From Desulfotignum sp. (GTDB lineage: Bacteria; Desulfobacterota; Desulfobacteria; Desulfobacterales; Desulfobacteraceae): 8,372 nt of DNA. Of the stretch, positions 1 through 7,700 are shown in pieces. The stretch lies in the NCBI GenBank assembly GCA_021737445.1, contig JAIPDY010000138.1, positions 1 through 8,372 of the forward strand, read 5' to 3'. Every line of letters starts with the position of its first letter. The first letter of the stretch is position 1. The notes below the pieces were generated by a model that was given only the letters and a program-made list of their open reading frames with translations, made no database searches and was not told the origin of the DNA. The translations under genes and the position numbers were made by a program.

Positions 1-341
1 AGTTTTCGATACTTGTCGTGGGGGGTATTGGGAACAAACACCAGATGGGACCCATATGTCTTTTTGTCATCCGCCTTTTCAGCCAGACCTGCCAGAATTG
101 CCAGATTCAGCTGATCAGACAGCTGCTGAAATATCTGGATCAGGTCAGTTTCAATGGCCCGGGCAATGTCTTTCACCTGATGGCCTGCCCCATACCCGGT
201 AAGATTCATTTCTGGAAACACCACTATATCCGCTTTTTTTCGGCCTGCGGCCCGGACGGCATCAAGGCAGGTGTTCAGGTTCTGTTCAAATTCCCCCACC
301 CGGCTTTTGACGACAGCAAGGCAGATTGTTACAGGTGTCAT
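1..341 (-). CDS. Nitrilase-superfamily carbon-nitrogen hydrolase (5' part only)
   Basis: This is the N-terminal 113 codons of an amidohydrolase of the nitrilase/carbon-nitrogen hydrolase superfamily; the rest lies beyond the left edge. The family hydrolyses non-peptide C-N bonds using a Glu-Lys-Cys triad. Visible are a beta strand (about residues 5-11), the motif VVFPEMNLTGYG at 40-51 with probable catalytic Glu44, the strand AILAGLAE at 81-88, and a YRK motif at 111-113 whose Lys is the likely catalytic lysine. The catalytic Cys would lie outside the window. The ATG (341-339) overlaps the TGA stop of ahbA (340-338) as ATGA, and no clear Shine-Dalgarno is seen, so translation is probably coupled to ahbA. 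The substrate cannot be told. A glutaminase domain of a larger enzyme such as NadE is possible but less likely, because the motif surroundings look like a stand-alone hydrolase. Confidence 0.85.
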   Translation of the reverse strand, partial: MTPVTICLAVVKSRVGEFEQNLNTCLDAVRAAGRKKADIVVFPEMNLTGYGAGHQVKDIARAIETDLIQIFQQLSDQLNLAILAGLAEKADDKKTYGSHLVFVPNTPHDKYRK

Positions 342-793
342 AACTTGAAATTGGCGGAAATTTTAAATACCCGGGTGGCCGGCAGATTCAATATGGGGCT
401 GACCCCGGTCTTCCGGGATATCTCATCCAAATTTTTTGCGATCAGGTCCCGGGAAGGGGCGATGAAAGTAAACCAGATGTTGAAAGCATGCTCTCGCATG
501 TAATTATGGGTGACCCCGGGGTAGGCATTGACGGTTCTGGTAAACAGATCAATCTTTTTTTCAGGCACTTTTGCCGTACAAAGCGTGGAATAATACCCCA
601 GCCGGTCCGGGCTGAAGTTTCCGCCGATGCGCCTGATCAGCTGTTTTTCCTTCATGGCCCGGATGCGGTCCATGATGTCATTTTCACAAAGGCCCAGGGT
701 TTGGGCCAGAACCCTGTAAGGCCTGGCATCAATGGGAAAGTCAAGCTGAATCGTATTAAGGATCGCTTTGTCTTTGTCGGTGATAGGGGTCAT
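338..793 (-). CDS. ahbA: Siroheme decarboxylase subunit AhbA-like (Lrp/AsnC fold)
   Basis: A 151-residue protein of the Lrp/AsnC-like family that includes AhbA/AhbB and NirD/L/G/H. These enzymes decarboxylate siroheme to didecarboxysiroheme, the first committed step of the alternative heme pathway in sulfate reducers. An N-terminal winged-helix-like domain (about 8-60) contains the family signature IIRRIG-type stretch (LIRRIGGNF, 52-60). The C-terminal ferredoxin-like half has VTHNYMREH (94-102) and FNIWFTF (104-110), with candidate active-site His96 and His102. These signatures fit AhbA better than AhbB, whose equivalent region normally reads HCY with a longer insertion. AhbA normally pairs with AhbB, which is not in this window. 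General annotation pipelines often call such genes AsnC-family regulators. The ATG at 793 is the only in-frame start before an upstream stop, and its Shine-Dalgarno is weak. It overlaps the next gene by ATGA. A transcriptional-regulator role is the alternative. Confidence 0.78.
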   Translation of the reverse strand: MTPITDKDKAILNTIQLDFPIDARPYRVLAQTLGLCENDIMDRIRAMKEKQLIRRIGGNFSPDRLGYYSTLCTAKVPEKKIDLFTRTVNAYPGVTHNYMREHAFNIWFTFIAPSRDLIAKNLDEISRKTGVSPILNLPATRVFKISANFKL

Positions 794-828
794 ACATCGA
801 TCCGTTTTGGGGTCAGTTGGCGGAGAGT

Positions 829-880
829 GGTGTCAGGCCTGGCTTATTGCGGTTCTTTGCAGTAAGCCAAGCCTGACACC
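829..880. repeat. 52-bp near-perfect inverted repeat (long hairpin)
   Basis: Arms 829-850 and 859-880 pair over 22 positions with one mismatch (C839/A870) and one T847-G862 wobble, around an 8-nt loop (851-858). The outer ends read GGTGTCAGGC. It lies between the dsrC terminator and the ahbA start (36 nt upstream of the ATG) and has no T-tract after it on the minus strand, so it is not a classical terminator for dsrC. It could be a REP-like dispersed palindrome, an mRNA-stabilising or processing hairpin in a dsrC-ahbA read-through transcript, or an operator-like site. No coding potential was seen. Confidence 0.85.
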
Positions 881-887
881 TTTAAAT

Positions 888-923
888 AAAAAGGCCCTGT
901 TTGAGAACAAACAGGCCCTTTTT
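888..923 (-). terminator. Rho-independent terminator of dsrC (bidirectional form)
   Basis: On the minus strand an A-rich run leads into a stem of GGGCCTGTTTG against CAAACAGGGCC with a TTCT tetraloop (904-907) and one mismatch (895/916), followed by TTTTTATTT. The distance from the dsrC stop at 957 is 33 nt. The opposite strand also ends in a T-run, so it could stop transcription from either side, but no plus-strand gene precedes it. Confidence 0.88.
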
Positions 924-956
924 TAAACAATTCAAATCAACCGGAAGATGCTTTTT

Positions 957-1274
957 TTAAACACAACCGGTCGGTTTGGGAAGACCGGCCATTTTACAGG
1001 CGCCTTTGCCAGGTCCTGAGGGGAACAGTTCATAGATATGTTTGAGCTTGAATTTGGTGAGCTTTGAAAGTACCCGGACCATGGGAGCGATGCCGTTTTT
1101 CTCATAATAGTCCTGGAGAACTTTCACCAGCTGCCAGTGCTCATCGGTCATCTCTTCAATTCCTTCCTGGGATTTTACATACTCCACCCATTCTTCTGAA
1201 TAGGAATTGTAATCAAGAAGGAATCCATCTTCATCTATTTCAAATGTTTTCCCGTTAAATTCGACTGTTGCCAT
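957..1274 (-). CDS. dsrC: DsrC, sulfur-carrier partner of dissimilatory sulfite reductase
   Basis: A 105-residue TusE/DsrC/DsvC family protein of typical full length. DsrC is the cytoplasmic protein substrate of DsrAB: sulfite reduction yields a DsrC trisulfide, which the membrane DsrMKJOP complex is proposed to reduce. The C-terminal arm carries both redox cysteines, Cys93 (KGACKM) and the penultimate Cys104 (PTGCV), spaced C-X10-C. This marks true DsrC rather than TusE or RspA-type homologs, which lack one or both. The N-terminal FNGKTFEIDEDGFL and the EHWQLV segment at 45-50 are also family hallmarks. An AGGAGG Shine-Dalgarno (1289-1284) sits 9 nt before the ATG. It has its own promoter and terminator, so it can be expressed as a single-gene unit, as is common for this abundant protein, although read-through from the hdrA-flxA operon is possible. 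Confidence 0.97.
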   Translation of the reverse strand: MATVEFNGKTFEIDEDGFLLDYNSYSEEWVEYVKSQEGIEEMTDEHWQLVKVLQDYYEKNGIAPMVRVLSKLTKFKLKHIYELFPSGPGKGACKMAGLPKPTGCV

Positions 1275-1315
1275 TTAAACTTTCCTCCTGTAAATAGTTT
1301 TTTTGCTATCATGTT

Positions 1316-1330
1316 AAGACATACTGTCTT
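1316..1330. repeat. Perfect 6-bp inverted repeat in the dsrC leader
   Basis: AAGACA (1316-1321) and TGTCTT (1325-1330) are exact inverse complements around a 3-nt spacer. The site lies about 30-40 nt downstream of the predicted dsrC start of transcription and 41 nt before the ATG. It may be an operator or a small mRNA hairpin; the short length leaves chance open. Confidence 0.4.
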
Positions 1331-1363
1331 GGTTTCAAGGTCTGCCTCAATAATTGAACACTA

Positions 1364-1392
1364 AACATATCTCAGCAACCTGGGCTTGTCAA
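1364..1392 (-). promoter_or_regulatory. Sigma70-type promoter of dsrC
   Basis: On the minus strand a perfect -35 box TTGACA (1392-1387) is followed after exactly 17 bp by TATGTT (1369-1364), a 4/6 match to the -10 consensus. Transcription would start near 1357, giving a leader of about 83 nt before the dsrC ATG at 1274. The strong -35 and optimal spacing fit the high expression expected for DsrC. Confidence 0.75.
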
Positions 1393-1443
1393 TAAAGAAT
1401 CATGCCTGAATATAAAAAACTGGTTCTGTCAAACCCACTGGAT

Positions 1444-2289
1444 TTAATATTCTTTCGGAGTCTGGTTGATCTCTTCGAGTGTAAAGACCGGCCCGTCTTT
1501 ACACACCAGTTCCTTTCCGATATTGCACCGGCCGCACATGCCGATACCGCACTTCATTCTGTTTTCCAGAGACATGATGATCTGGTTGTCCTGGTATCCC
1601 AGCTTTGTTAAGGCCGGCTGGGTGAATTTGATCATAATGGGGGGGCCGCACACAATGGCATAGGTGTCTTTATCCGCTGCCGGTGCATTCTGCTCCACAA
1701 CCTGGGGAACAAACCCCTTGTGATACTTCCATTCCGGATCATCAGTGCCGTCCACGGTAATATGCATGTTGATGTCCTCTCTTTTTTCCCACTCAAACAG
1801 CTCTTCTCGATACAGCAGCATGCCCGGGGATCTGGCACCATAAACCACGTCAATGTTTTTAAATTTTGACCGGTTGGCCGGATCCAGCATGTAGACAATG
1901 GATGAGCGCAGGGTGGTGAAGGCAAATCCGCCGCCGATGATCACCACATTTTTGTTCTCCAGTTTTTCCCAGGGATACCAGTTGCCCAGCGGCCCTCTGA
2001 TTCCCATGATATCACCCTTTTTCATGTTGTGCAGATGGGTGGTGACCACACCGGTTCTGAAAACAGTGAACTTGACAAACCCTTTTTCCACCGGGGATGA
2101 GGCAATGCCGATGGGGATCTCTCCCACGCCCGGGATGGACAGTTCGGCAAACTGGCCTGCCTTGTAGGCGAATTTTTCTTCATCACCAGGGTTTAAAAAA
2201 ACAAAGGTAAAGGTCTTCAAAGACTTGTCTTCTGTTGCCACTTCAATGTTATCAATGCGAACCGGATACGGCATATAGGGGTTTTCCAT
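1444..2289 (-). CDS. flxA: FAD/NAD(P)-binding oxidoreductase with C-terminal 2Fe-2S site (FlxA-like)
   Basis: A 281-residue protein of the ferredoxin-NADP reductase/dihydroorotate dehydrogenase electron-transfer subunit type. In FlxABCD-HdrABC systems of sulfate reducers the equivalent subunit is the NAD(P)H entry or exit point. The FAD-binding barrel covers about 8-105, with GQFAELSI (45-52) and PIGIASSP (59-66) as flavin-contact motifs. The nucleotide-binding domain starts at NVVIIGGGFA (114-123), with VYGARSPGMLLYREE in its middle and CGPPIM near the end. The C-terminus carries Cys247, Cys252, Cys255 and Cys263 (C-X4-C-X2-C-X7-C), typical of a 2Fe-2S site. An AAGGAGA Shine-Dalgarno (2302-2296) precedes the ATG, 21 bp after the upstream gene. 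It is the last gene of the hdrA operon. The NADH versus NADPH preference cannot be read from the sequence. Confidence 0.88.
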   Translation of the reverse strand: MENPYMPYPVRIDNIEVATEDKSLKTFTFVFLNPGDEEKFAYKAGQFAELSIPGVGEIPIGIASSPVEKGFVKFTVFRTGVVTTHLHNMKKGDIMGIRGPLGNWYPWEKLENKNVVIIGGGFAFTTLRSSIVYMLDPANRSKFKNIDVVYGARSPGMLLYREELFEWEKREDINMHITVDGTDDPEWKYHKGFVPQVVEQNAPAADKDTYAIVCGPPIMIKFTQPALTKLGYQDNQIIMSLENRMKCGIGMCGRCNIGKELVCKDGPVFTLEEINQTPKEY

Positions 2290-2310
2290 GTGAGTTCTCC
2301 TTGGTGTTCG

Positions 2311-3363
2311 CTATTTATCTTTCTGGTAATCATTCATAAGGTTACACACTTCCCGGATGTCGATATTCACCGGGCAGCTGGCAACGCACCGGCCGCATCC
2401 CACACACATGATTCCCTGGTCATATTTGTCCAGAAAATACTTTAGTTTGTGCATGAACCGCTGCCTGACCCGGTGTATCTTGGATTCTCTGGGGTTGTGG
2501 CCGGATGCATGGTGGGTGAACAACGGCGACATACAGCTGTCCCAGTTCCGGAATCTTACCGCAGTCTGGTGTTTGGTCTCATCCTGGATATCAAAACACC
2601 AGCAGGTGGGGCACACAAAGGTGCAGGTGCCGCAATTGATGCAGGAAAACGCCACATCATCCCAGAAAGGGGCCTCATACAGATCCAGAATGGTTTTTTG
2701 GGCAAGATTGTCTGTGGAAATGGCGGTGTTAATCTGTTTTTCCGCTTCTTTTTGGAGAATATCAAACAGGGTCTGGCTTTCCGCTGTATCTGCCGGGGTA
2801 TCAAATCCGCAGGCCGCAGCCCAGGCTTCGCCTTTGGGTGTCAGCACCTTGGCCAGGTACCGGTCATCCAGATCAGCCATCAGTACATCCAGCCCCTGTT
2901 CACTGAAGGGCCCGCATCCGGCAGATGTGGAAAAGTCACAAGGACCGGGCCGGTTCACCCCCACCCCCACAAAAGTGGTTATGTCATAGGCATCACACCA
3001 GTAAGGGTCTTTATAGTCCGGGTTGTCAAAATTAAGTTTTACCAGCTGAACAGCTTTGGCATCATAGGGCCGGATCCCCAGTACGGCTCTGGGCGTATCA
3101 TTTTTATCCACCGGTTTCATGATATGATGGTCTTTGCTGGATTCATCCAGGGTGGCTGTCAATATTTTTTCGGTCTGGGGAAACAGCACCGACTTGGGTG
3201 ACATGACTGTGGCAGGTGCACCCATCTCCGGCTGGACATCCGGTGCCAGAGGCTTTATCTGGCAGCCGTTTTCATCCTGGACCGGGCCGAAAACCAGATA
3301 GGTTTTTTTTAATTGATCAATGCCTGCGGCCCAGTCGTTTTTATCAATTGTAATGAAATTCAT
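2311..3363 (-). CDS. 4Fe-4S dicluster electron-transfer protein (FlxC/FlxB-like, sulfhydrogenase beta/AsrA type)
   Basis: A 350-residue iron-sulfur subunit related to the beta subunit of sulfhydrogenase and to AsrA, and to one of the two Fe-S subunits of Flox complexes. It probably passes electrons between the FlxA flavoprotein and MvhD. The N-terminal part contains RAVLGIRPYDAKAVQL (92-107), a family motif. The C-terminal alpha-helical ferredoxin domain has two cluster sites: Cys241, 244, 247 and 251, with extra Cys254 and Cys256 (CPTCWC), and Cys320, 323, 326 and 330. The open frame extends to 3483, but that start would overlap the preceding gene by 101 bp. ATG at 3363 is chosen because an AAGGG (3375-3371) is 7 nt upstream and it follows the upstream stop by 19 bp; the ATG at 3369 is too close to that site. 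Whether it is FlxB or FlxC by published naming is uncertain. Confidence 0.85.
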   Translation of the reverse strand: MNFITIDKNDWAAGIDQLKKTYLVFGPVQDENGCQIKPLAPDVQPEMGAPATVMSPKSVLFPQTEKILTATLDESSKDHHIMKPVDKNDTPRAVLGIRPYDAKAVQLVKLNFDNPDYKDPYWCDAYDITTFVGVGVNRPGPCDFSTSAGCGPFSEQGLDVLMADLDDRYLAKVLTPKGEAWAAACGFDTPADTAESQTLFDILQKEAEKQINTAISTDNLAQKTILDLYEAPFWDDVAFSCINCGTCTFVCPTCWCFDIQDETKHQTAVRFRNWDSCMSPLFTHHASGHNPRESKIHRVRQRFMHKLKYFLDKYDQGIMCVGCGRCVASCPVNIDIREVCNLMNDYQKDK

Positions 3364-3382
3364 ATGCATACCCTTAATTTGG

Positions 3383-4345
3383 TTACTTGATAAAATCATT
3401 GGGATCATCCGGACTGTATACATCCAGAGGAGGCCGTTTTTCCAGATCCAGGCCGGCTTCCCAGCCAAAGAGTTCCAGCGCATCCTTGTTCAGTTTCCGG
3501 GTAAACTCCCTGACATTGATCCCCATGGGGCAGGCCTCCACGCAGGCACCGCAGTCAGTGCACCGGCCAGCGCAATGAAAGGCCCTAAGAAAATGAAACG
3601 TGGTGACATCGGTCTGATTCTGGCCTTTACCCACCCACTGGGGAGAGGATTCATCCACAAAACAGGTGGGGCAGTAGCACAGGGGACAGGCATTTCTGCA
3701 TGCATAGCACCGGATGCAGTTTTGGGTCAGTTCCTGAAAATATGCCCACCTGGCTTCAGGGTCCATGGCGGCAATATTGTCCACATCGGCAAACGGCTGG
3801 TCAAGGGTCTGCTCTGCCACAGGTTCTGCTGCCATGACATCAAACACCGGCGGGTTCGGGTGGGTGCACACCTGACAGTTGTGCCTGAGCACATCTGTTT
3901 TTTTAACGGTTAGTTTTTTCAACGCAGATTCAATGATGAGTGTGTCACCCTCTTCAGCAAATTTTGTGATCTCATCTTCAAACATGGAAGCGATTTTCCG
4001 CTTATCCACCATGCCGGTGCAGGGAACGCCGATGATATATATCTGATCCCGTGATATCTGGTTTTCCACCATATGGGTGACCAGGTTTCTGGCATCACAT
4101 CCCTTGGCCACCACAGCAATTTTTGCACCTTTGCCTGACAGGCTGTTTTTAGACACATAATTGGCCAGGTTGAGTCCGCAGGTTGAATTGAAAACCAGTT
4201 TTTCCATATCATCTCTGGATGACACGGCAACAGGGCGGGCAGCCATGGGAATGGATCCGTCGGAAAACCCGATAATTATTTCCACCTCCCCTTTAGCCAG
4301 CAGGTCCGCACCAATCGCCCTTATTTTTTCAATACAGGTATCCAT
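3383..4345 (-). CDS. 4Fe-4S dicluster protein with FrhB-like N-terminus (FlxB/FlxC-like)
   Basis: A 320-residue protein. The N-terminal half resembles the F420-reducing hydrogenase/dehydrogenase beta-subunit family, with KIAVVAKGCDARNL at 75-88 and IYIIGVPCTGM at 102-112. An isolated CQVC pair sits at 157-160. The C-terminal half is an alpha-helical ferredoxin with Cys210, 213, 216 and 220, plus the unusual cluster Cys223, 225 and 228, then Cys262, 265, 268 and 272. In the Flox/Hdr family such a subunit is a cytoplasmic electron relay, and a flavin in the N-terminal domain is possible. It shares its C-terminal layout with the next gene (CxxCxxC...CP, then CGxCVxxCP followed by R-E), so the two are distant paralogs in that domain. 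The ATG follows mvhD by 11 bp, with AAGG (4356-4353) overlapping the end of the mvhD stop region. Confidence 0.85.
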   Translation of the reverse strand: MDTCIEKIRAIGADLLAKGEVEIIIGFSDGSIPMAARPVAVSSRDDMEKLVFNSTCGLNLANYVSKNSLSGKGAKIAVVAKGCDARNLVTHMVENQISRDQIYIIGVPCTGMVDKRKIASMFEDEITKFAEEGDTLIIESALKKLTVKKTDVLRHNCQVCTHPNPPVFDVMAAEPVAEQTLDQPFADVDNIAAMDPEARWAYFQELTQNCIRCYACRNACPLCYCPTCFVDESSPQWVGKGQNQTDVTTFHFLRAFHCAGRCTDCGACVEACPMGINVREFTRKLNKDALELFGWEAGLDLEKRPPLDVYSPDDPNDFIK

Positions 4346-4356
4346 GATTTAGCCTT

Positions 4357-4782
4357 TTATTTATTATAGTCTTTTACAAATTTTTTGTTGGGGCCCAGGG
4401 CTCTGACCTTGTCTGAGATCTCCTTGACAACGTCCACAAATTTGGTGGCTTCAGCAGAAGAGATCCAGGAAAAATGGATCCGGTCCCGGTCAACGCCCAT
4501 ATGTTCAAGCAGGTTACCCATCATTGCAAATTTACGTCTTGCATAATAATTACCATCCAGGTAATGACATTCACCCGGATGTCAGCCTGACACCCAGACT
4601 GCATCAGCACCCTCCCGGAACGCAGATAAAATAAATTTTGGGCTCATGCGGCCCGAGCAGGGAATCCTGATGACCCGGATGTCTGCCGGATATTCCATCC
4701 GGCTAACCCCTGCCAGGTCTGCTGCGCCATAGGAACACCAGTTACACAGAAAACTTACAATTTTTATACTGTTTTCATCCAT
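4357..4782 (-). CDS. mvhD: MvhD/FlxD-type 2Fe-2S subunit, selenoprotein (in-frame TGA read as Sec67)
   Basis: A 141-residue hydrogenase iron-sulfur subunit of the MvhD (delta) family, which carries a 2Fe-2S cluster and delivers electrons to HdrA. The frame is split by TGA at 4584-4582. Reading it as Sec67 gives V-S-G-U-H-P-G-E-C-H-Y, exactly the family's GC-H/P-GDCHY motif with the first Cys replaced. Downstream homology (YLDGNYYARRKFAMM, then a normal C-terminus ending at TAA 4359-4357) continues without a shift. Other candidate ligands are Cys13, Cys16 (CNWC), Cys42 (PCSG) and Cys72. Selenocysteine at this position is known in methanogen VhuD and in deltaproteobacterial MvhD proteins. AGGAG (4796-4792) before the ATG begins directly after the hdrA stop codon, whose A it adjoins, so the genes are tightly coupled. 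A point nonsense mutation is the alternative, made unlikely by the SECIS-like hairpin and by the exact position. Confidence 0.93.
4549..4565 (-). promoter_or_regulatory. SECIS-like hairpin for mvhD Sec67
   Basis: Beginning 17 nt after the TGA, the mRNA forms a perfect 6-bp stem AUUACC/GGUAAU closing a 5-nt loop UGGAU. A short stem, a G in the first two loop bases, and a loop starting about 23 nt after the UGA fit the bacterial SECIS pattern recognised by SelB. It is within the coding sequence, as in all bacterial SECIS elements. Confidence 0.72.
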
Positions 4783-4796
4783 TAATTGTATCTCCT

Positions 4797-7700
4797 TTAT
4801 ACCACTTCATCCAAAGCAAATATTTGTGAAAGAATCTGGTTGGTGTCAAAACCCCGCAGGTGGATGGCACCGGATCTGCAGGATGCCACACACAGGCCGC
4901 AGCCTTTGCACAGCACAGGATTGACCTCGGTTTTGCCTTCAAACCGGCCTTCTGCAATAAATGCCGGGGCATTGTAGGGACAGATGGACACGCACACTCC
5001 GCAGGCGCTGCATTTTTGTACATCCACACTGGCAATGGTGCCGGAGGTGAATAAATTGTCCTTTTTGGCCAGCAGGGTCAACGCCCTGGAAGCAGCGGCA
5101 CGGCCCTGGGTGACAGCCTCGTTCACCGGCTTGGGATAATGGCCGGACCCTGCCACAAACACCCCGTCAGTGGCAAATTCCGCCGGTCCCAGCTTGGCAT
5201 GTTTTTCCACAAAAAAACCTTCGTCATTCAAAGGCACTTTAAAGAAATTGGCCAGGCGTTCATCTTTTCTGGGTACCAGAGCCGCAGCCAGGGTAAGCAG
5301 ATCCGCATGGATGGTCACAGGCTGGTTGAGCACATGATCGATCACCGTGATTTCTAAGCTGTCTTTTTCCACCACCACCCGGGGCTTGTTTTCCACATCA
5401 TACCGGATAAAAATAACCCCTTTTTCCCTGGCTTTTTTATAGAGCAGTTCCCGTTCGCCATAGGTTCTGATATCCCGGTAGAGTATAAACACATCCATTT
5501 GAGGATTTTTTTCCTTCAAGGCAATGGCATTGTCCACGGAATGGGTACAGCATACTCTGGAGCAATAGGGACGCTGGGGTTCTCTTGAGCCCACACACTG
5601 GATGAACACCGCAGACTGCACCCTGTCGAGTTTTGGATCATTTTCCCTGAACATTCTGTCCAGATCCAGGGTTCGGATGATTCTGTCATCTTTGCCGAAA
5701 CTGTATTCGTCAGGTTCAAGCGCTTTTGCACCTGTGGCCAGTACCGCAACCCCGTGCTCCAGTACTGTGGTTTTTCCGTCAGTTTTCAGCTGAGAGGTGA
5801 AATTGCCCACAAATCCGTCCACCCCTTCCAGGGTGGTGTTTGTATGGACAACAATGTTGCCATCCGCCTGAATCTCTTTGATCAAAGCGGACAGGTGCTG
5901 CTGCACATCTTCACCCTGGGCTGTTTTCCAAAGTTTCAGGGCCTCGCCCCCCAGGCAGTCCTTTTTTTCGATGATATGGGTTTCATATCCCTGGGATGCC
6001 AGGCTTCTGGCAGCTGTCATTCCTGCCAGTCCGCCGCCCACCACCATGACCGATGCATTGACATTGATCTTTTCCTCTTTCAGGGGCTGGGCCAGGCCGG
6101 CTTTGGCAACCGCCATTCTCACCAGGTCCTTGGCCTTGTCTGTTGCAAGATCCGGATTGTTCTTGTGCACCCAGGAGTTGTGATTCCGGATGTTGGTCAT
6201 CTCAAACAGATATTTGTTTAATCCTGCGCTTTTCAGGGTCTCCTGGAACAGCGGCTCATGGGTTTTGGGGGTACAGGCTGCCACAACAATGCGGTTGAGT
6301 CCTTTTTCTTTGATGATCTCCACCATCTTGTCCTGGGCATCCTGGCTGCACGCATAGGTGGTTTCTTCAGCCACCGTGACATAGGGCAGGGTGGCTGCGT
6401 ATTCGGTCACATGGGGGCAGTCCACCACACCGGCAATATTGGAGCCGCAGTCGCAGATAAACACCCCGATGTTTGGCCGGTCACCCACCACATTGGTTTC
6501 TCTGACCACCGGTATTTCTCTGGTCAATGTGTTGCGTACTTCAGCCAAAGCGTCTCCGGCAGCAGAAGCGGCAGCAGATGCATCCAGAACCGATTCAGGA
6601 ATATCTTTGGGATTGTTGAACACCCCGGACACATAAATGCCGTCCCTGGAAGTGGTCACAGGTTCAAAAGACCCGGTTTTTGCAAACCCGGACTCTGTGA
6701 TGTCGATGTTGAATTTTTTTGCAAACGCCCGGGTTTCCTTTGTGATCTCAAGGCCCACTGACAACACGATCATATCATAGGTATCTTTGATGATCTGACC
6801 CATCTCATCCACATACTGGATAAACAGATCTCCGGTGTCCGGATCTTCAGTGACCGAATGCACTCTTGACCGGATAAAGTTGATGCCGTGTTTGTGTTTG
6901 GCATTCTCGTAGTATTTTTCAAACTCCTTGCCCGGGGTGCGCATATCCATGAAAAAGATGGCGCAGTCCAGGTCATTGCCTGCATGCTCCTTGGCAATGA
7001 TGGCTTCTTTGACCGCATACATGCAGCATACCGAAGAGCAGTAGGGGTTGTCGCATTTGTTGATGTCCCTGGATCCCACGCACTGGAACCAGGCGATCTT
7101 TTTGGGGTCCTTGCGCTTTTGTGCCAGCAGCTTGTCTTTTTTCTTTTTAGGGACCGCCGGAAGTTTGGGAAAGGTTGTCACATGGCCCATGGTGGGGCCG
7201 GTGGCAGACAACAGCCTTTCAAACTCCATGGAGGTGACCACATTGGCAAAATTGGCATACTGGTAATTGTCAAACCTGGACGGGTCAAAAGGCGTGAACC
7301 CGGGGGCCAGGATAATGGATCCGGCATCAATGGTCAGCGTCTGTTCTGTCATGGTGTAGTCAATGGCATCGGCAGGACAGACCGTTTCACAGGTACCACA
7401 TTTATCTTTGGTCAGTTTCAGGCAGACATCCGGGTTGATGGCGTACTTCAAAGGCACTGCCTGGGGGTATTCCACATAAATGGCTGTTCTGGCTTTCAGA
7501 TCAGCATTATACTTGTCATCAAACTTGCCCGGGCATTTTTCCGTGCAGGCTCCGCAGGCAATACATCGGTCTTCTCTCACATACCGGGGTTTTTTAAGGA
7601 TTTCCACCTGGAAACTCCCTTTTTCACCGGTAATATTTTTTACTTCAGAAAGGGTTAAAAGCTCTATGTTTAAATGCCGGCCGACCTCGACCAGTGTGGG

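Noticed and set aside
338..793. AsnC/Lrp transcriptional regulator
   Set aside because: The VTHNYMREH and FNIWFTF motifs and lack of an effector-type RAM domain pattern fit siroheme decarboxylase subunits better than DNA-binding Lrp proteins.
1415..1441. Weak hairpin GGTT-TGACAG-AACC followed by a T-run after flxA
   Set aside because: Only four base pairs can form before mismatches, too weak to call a terminator, although the T-run is real.
2357..3201. Long plus-strand open frames opposite the hdrA-flxA operon (also 6888-7658, 5754-6221, 488-865)
   Set aside because: They are antisense shadows of well-conserved minus-strand genes, without recognisable domains or Shine-Dalgarno sites.
2311..3483. 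Longer version of the 350-residue 4Fe-4S protein starting at 3483
   Set aside because: It would overlap the upstream gene by 101 bp and the added residues do not look like the family; ATG at 3363 has a well-placed Shine-Dalgarno.
4582..4594. Palindrome TGTCAGCCTGACA around the mvhD TGA, sharing GGTGTCAGGC with the repeat at 829-880
   Set aside because: The bases encode the conserved V-S-G-U residues; an 11-base match between two places in a window of this size is expected by chance.
4797..7607. hdrA starting at the ATG at 7607 (936 residues)
   Set aside because: It lacks a Shine-Dalgarno and begins inside the HdrA domain after the conserved ILTLSEV-like region; the frame upstream through the TGA is clearly HdrA and starts at 7889 with a good site.
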